Shown here: piece after piece, positions 61,208 through 64,000 of the stretch
Layout of the letters: each line of letters opens with the position of its first letter
Position numbering within the stretch: the first letter of the stretch is position 1
Assembly: GCA_963737285.1 (NCBI GenBank)
Contig: CAVTRT010000002.1
Span: forward strand, 1 to 64,000
Source: Trebonia sp963737285
GTDB lineage: Bacteria > Actinomycetota > Actinomycetes > Streptosporangiales > Streptosporangiaceae
Direction: 5' to 3'
DNA: 64,000 bases
Notes under the pieces: model-generated
Databases searched by the model: none
Told to the model about the DNA's origin: nothing
Seen by the model: only the letters and a program-made list of their open reading frames with translations
Translations under genes and position numbers: made by a program

Positions 61208-61963
61208 ATGCACCTGCCCGATGGGCCGCAACTCGACCTGTCCGCGCAGGTCGCCAAGGTGAAGGCGAAGGCCAGGCCTTGGCGGTCGATCATTGCCCTA
61301 GTGCTCGCGATCACCGCCGGCGTCACGTCCGACTGGGCGCACCGGGGCTTTCATGACTACTTCACCACCGAGCACGTGCCCAAGCAGATCATCGCCGCAG
61401 CGTGCACGGTGGCGTTCTGCGCGTTCGCGAGCATCGCCACCTACGGTCTGTCCGGGAACGCCCGGACCGTGCTGGAGCCGCGCGCTGGTGCCGCGCACGC
61501 CGCCATCGTCCGCTATGCGCTGCTGCTCATCGGCGCGTTCACGACCTTGATCATCACGCTGGACCTCTTTCGGGTCCCGGTCGGCCAGCTTGTCCTCGGC
61601 GGGGCACTGACCAGCGTGTTCGTCGGCATTGCCGCCCAGCAGGCACTCGGGAATGTGTTCGCGGGGATTGTGCTGCTCGTCGCCCGCCCATTCCGGGTCG
61701 GGGACCGTGTCCGGCTACGGGCCGGGGCGATCGGCGGCGAGCTCGTGGGGACGGTCACTGAGATTGGCATCACGTACGTTCGGCTGTTCTCCGGGGGCGT
61801 GGTGGTGTCGGTGCCGAACTCGCAGGTCCTCAACGCGGTGGTGGGGCCTGTGCCCCCGGACGGCGTTTCCGCGCAGAGCGTTCCGCCGGCCAGCGCTGCC
61901 CCGGGGCAGGCAGACAACGTTCCTCCCGGACAAGTTCCCCCTGGACAGCCTTCCCCACAATAA
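61208..61963 (+). CDS. Small-conductance mechanosensitive channel (MscS family)
   Basis: 251 residues from ATG 61208. Two or three helices precede the pore-forming TM3 region VLGGALTSVFVGIAAQQALGNVFAGIVLLVARPF with Gly/Ala packing, then the beta domain (VGDRVRL, GTVTEIGITYVRLFSGGVVVSVPNSQVLNAVVGP). Only the start of the cytoplasmic vestibule remains, replaced by a Pro/Gln-rich tail. Such short MscS-like proteins act as tension valves. Two hairpins follow. Confidence 0.9.
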   Translation: MHLPDGPQLDLSAQVAKVKAKARPWRSIIALVLAITAGVTSDWAHRGFHDYFTTEHVPKQIIAAACTVAFCAFASIATYGLSGNARTVLEPRAGAAHAAIVRYALLLIGAFTTLIITLDLFRVPVGQLVLGGALTSVFVGIAAQQALGNVFAGIVLLVARPFRVGDRVRLRAGAIGGELVGTVTEIGITYVRLFSGGVVVSVPNSQVLNAVVGPVPPDGVSAQSVPPASAAPGQADNVPPGQVPPGQPSPQ

Positions 61964-61974
61964 AAGACGTCCCC

Positions 61975-62000
61975 CTGGTCGCTGACCGGGGGGAACGCTA
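61975..62000 (+). terminator. Hairpin after the MscS gene
   Basis: CCCCCTGGTC and GACCGGGGGG pair around GCT just after the stop, the probable terminator of the MscS transcript. Confidence 0.6.
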
Positions 62001-62035
62001 CGTATCGGGGGTCCCGGGGCGATCCCCGAGATACG
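62001..62035. repeat. Dispersed GTATCGGGG hairpin repeat
   Basis: CGTATCGGGGGTCCCGGGGC and GATCCCCGAGATACG form a hairpin of the same kind as at 29113 and in the 131-bp units near 34.4 kb. Confidence 0.5.
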
Positions 62036-62036
62036 T

Positions 62037-62071
62037 CAGCGATCCCTGTGCCTGTGGCACAGGGATCGCTG
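62037..62071. terminator. Perfect 16-bp hairpin
   Basis: CAGCGATCCCTGTGCC pairs exactly with GGCACAGGGATCGCTG around TGT, between converging MscS and GY-rich genes. It should terminate both ways. Confidence 0.7.
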
Positions 62072-62201
62072 AACGCTGTTAGGGCCGGTGCGACAGGTCG
62101 CCTCCTCGGCGAGAGGCTCAACGCGGCTCCAGCCGAACGGTATTCCGCGAAGGCGATATTAGGTGCGGCCCGGGGGACCCTAGACGCACCGGCAGTACAT
62201 A

Positions 62202-64000
62202 CTAACGCCGCTGGGGATACTCCTGTTCCCTGGAATCCCGCCCGTCTTCCGTCGGGGTGAACGGGGGAGCCCTCGCGATAGCCAGCGTCACCGGAGTAGC
62301 TCGCGCCGTTCGGATAGCTCGCGCCGTTCGCGCCGTTCGGGGCCGGGTACCCGTCTGGCACGCGATACCCGTCAGCTCCATGCGCCTCGCCAGCGCCGTA
62401 CTCGTTGGCGAGGCCCTGAGCGCTGGCGCCGTCCTGCCCGTTCGGTGCGGCATAGCCGTTCGCCGCGGCATAGCCGTTCGGTGCGGCATAGCCGTTCGCC
62501 GGAGCGTAGCCGTTCGGTGCGGCATAGCCGTTCGGTGCGGCATAGCCGTTCGGTGCGGCATAGCCGTTCGGTGCGGCATAGCCGTTCGCCGGAGCGTAGC
62601 CGTTCGGTGCGGCATAGCCGTTCGGTGCGGCATAGCCGTTCGCCGGAGCGTAGCCGTTCGGTGCGGCATAGCCATTCGCCGGGGCGTAGCCTGCAGGAGC
62701 GCCGTGTCCCTCCGGGTCCCCGTATCCGTTGGCGGGGCTATACCCCTCGGCTACGGGATATCCCTGGTAGCCGGACCCGGCGAATCCCTGGCCTGTCGGG
62801 TACCCGTTCACCGGGTAGCCGCCGCTCCCGTAAGCGTCGTCCTGCGGTGCCACCGCAGGGACCAAGGTGTCTGAGTGGCCGGGGGCACCTAGGTGCGGGG
62901 CGGGACTGGGGGAGGTGACGTTGGGAATAAATGCGGGATTAGCGGCGCCGGGCGTGAAGGTCGGCGCGGCTGGAGCCGCCTCATATCCACCCTGGGCGGC
63001 GCCACCCGGGCTGCTAACGACGGGATAACCGCCCGTGCCTGGGTAGCCCGAAGCTTCCGGGTAGTAGGCCGCACGGTCCGGATACGCGGGCTGATCCCGG
63101 TAAGCGAGCGGGAATCTTTCAGCGGACGAGGCGTCCACCTGACCTGCGGCTTCCGGCATGGCCGTTAGCCCAGCCGCAGAAGCGCCCGCAGCGACGGGAG
63201 CTGGGGCGGCGAACGGGCCTGGCTGCCCTAGGTCCAGCTGCCCGCTCCCCTGCTGACCCGGCAACTGCTGGCCTATGACAGGTGCAACCGGGCTGGGCGG
63301 GACAGGGCCAACAGGCGCGGACAGTGGCGCGGAATACGGCTGGGCCGCGGCTCGTGCAGGCCGTAGCCCCGGTTGCCGAAGCCGGCGTCAGCGTAATCCG
63401 GTCCGGCAGACACTTGCTCGGCGTACCCGGGCATGGCGTACCCCTGTGCGTCATAGCCCTGTGCGTCATAGCCCTGTGCGTCATAGCCCTGGCTGGATCG
63501 CCCTGGACCAGGGTATCCGGTGACTGGCCGCTGGCCGTTGCCGTCCACTGGGGCGCCGATGTACGGGCGAGCATCCGGGAAGCCCTGCTCCGGGGAGTAG
63601 GAGCGGCCATCGCCATAGGACTGCTGACCGTCGCTGTACGACGTCCCCGCGCCATAGGGCGGGCCGTCAGCGGGATAGGACTGCCCCGCGGCGAAGCCCT
63701 GCGTGCCGCCATAGGAGGGCACGCGACCCGTGGGCTGGGCATCCGAGTAGTCCTGCGGGGCACCGTAGCGCTGTGAGTCGTATTGCGGTGCCTCGGCATA
63801 CTGCTGCGCCTGCGCGTACTGCGGCTCACGGTACTGGTGTGAGGCGCCGTCCGCGGGCCCGTCGCTGTAGCCCTGCCCGCCGGACTCGGCGTGGTAGCCC
63901 GCCTGCTCGCCGTAGCCCTGCTCGCCGTAGCCCTGCTCGCCGTAGCCCTGGGAGTCGGCGTAGGAGCGCCGGCCGCCGTCCTCGCCCGGGTGGGCCGGGC
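62202..64000 (-). CDS. Gly/Tyr/Pro/Gln-rich low-complexity protein, C-terminal part (5' end outside window)
   Basis: The frame is open at base 64000 and enters as QGYGEQ repeats (three at 63903-63950), then YREPQYAQAQQYAEAPQY, GYDAQ repeats (three at 63440-63490), and, after a one-base deletion in a CCC run near 63345, continues to a block of about 14 six-residue units alternating NGYAAP and NGYAPA (62440-62700). It has no folded domain, membrane helix or motif in this part. The composition suits a disordered, prion-like tail, as found at the ends of some actinobacterial kinases and envelope proteins. The stop near 62202 is uncertain, since the frame otherwise runs on antisense to mscS to 61513. 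Confidence 0.65.
62440..62700. repeat. 18-bp minisatellite within the GY-rich gene
   Basis: Units GCCGTTCGGTGCGGCATA and GCCGTTCGCCGGAGCGTA (plus strand) alternate in about 14 copies, each coding for six residues on the minus strand. Copy number is likely to vary by slippage. Confidence 0.85.
63437..63488. repeat. 15-bp repeat x3 (GYDAQ units)
   Basis: CCCTGTGCGTCATAG recurs three times in exact copies, encoding GYDAQ on the minus strand. Confidence 0.8.
63901..63951. repeat. 15-bp repeat x3 (GYGEQ units)
   Basis: CCTGCTCGCCGTAGC recurs three times, encoding GYGEQ on the minus strand, near the edge of the window. Confidence 0.8.

Noticed and set aside
62257..62918. Plus-strand frames rich in Arg/Ser repeats opposite the GY-rich gene
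   Set aside because: They are mirror products of the 18-bp minisatellite. The minus-strand frame continues outside the repeat with compatible composition, the plus-strand frames do not.
1..64000. tRNA, rRNA or CRISPR loci
   Set aside because: No cloverleaf with a TTCGAATCC-like arm, no rRNA motifs and no spaced direct repeats were seen by eye. A covariance-model scan would be the decisive test.

Overview
The window is about 70% GC with many GTG and TTG starts. It carries gene families typical of high-GC Actinobacteria: OpcA, DUF1707, an F420-type luciferase-like oxidoreductase, SufR with a Rieske protein in the suf operon, and a DtxR/IdeR-like iron box. I read it as an actinobacterial chromosome, perhaps of the Streptosporangiales/Streptomyces breadth. 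The species cannot be fixed from sequence alone. I see no rRNA, tRNA, CRISPR array or intact transposase.

Layout. 1-6.5 kb: 3' end of a primary-like sigma factor, then a zone of decay with a NadR/NUDIX remnant, a twice-frameshifted aldo/keto reductase, LtrA flanked by a duplicated leader, and a tryptophan attenuator in front of an internally deleted trpS. 6.5-8.8 kb: secreted beta-propeller protein and lipoprotein serine protease. 8.8-13.4 kb: hydantoinase-like amidohydrolase, split transketolase, crotonase-fold enzyme resembling 6-oxocamphor hydrolase, and ABC-transporter remnants. 13.5-18 kb: iron uptake operon efeUO (fused)-efeB-efeO2 under a putative iron box. 18-25.9 kb: miscellaneous genes (NYN/LOTUS protein, RidA, MFS pump with divergent MarR, LLM oxidoreductase, zinc-ribbon protein next to its own broken copy). 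25.9-28.6 kb: sulfonate/nitrate-type ABC importer. 28.7-35.4 kb: sulfotransferase, ABC exporter, small HTH protein, ABC-F ATPase, a 131-bp tandem repeat and an SseB-like protein.

35.4-42.4 kb: complete minus-strand operon sufR-B-D-Rieske-C-S-U-T for Fe-S cluster assembly. 42.7-49.2 kb: metallophosphoesterase, two-gene ABC-2 transporter, EamA exporter, heme A synthase ctaA, and convergent PrsW. No ctaB is seen. 49.4-56.1 kb: the pentose-phosphate block tkt-tal-zwf-opcA-pgl. This runs the oxidative branch (zwf, with OpcA as its helper, then pgl) and the transfer reactions (tkt, tal). 56.2-64 kb: membrane glycosyltransferase, DUF1707 protein, RCK/TrkA-type channel protein, acetate transporter, MscS channel, and the 3' part of a very Gly/Tyr/Gln-rich repeat protein that leaves the window.

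Many otherwise conserved genes carry one single-base indel, usually in a C or G run of three to five (efeB, NYN gene, sulfotransferase, TrkA gene, GY-rich gene; probably zwf). This suggests uncorrected assembly errors more than genuine decay. The NadR/NUDIX, trpS, ABC and zinc-ribbon remnants have larger lesions and look genuinely broken.
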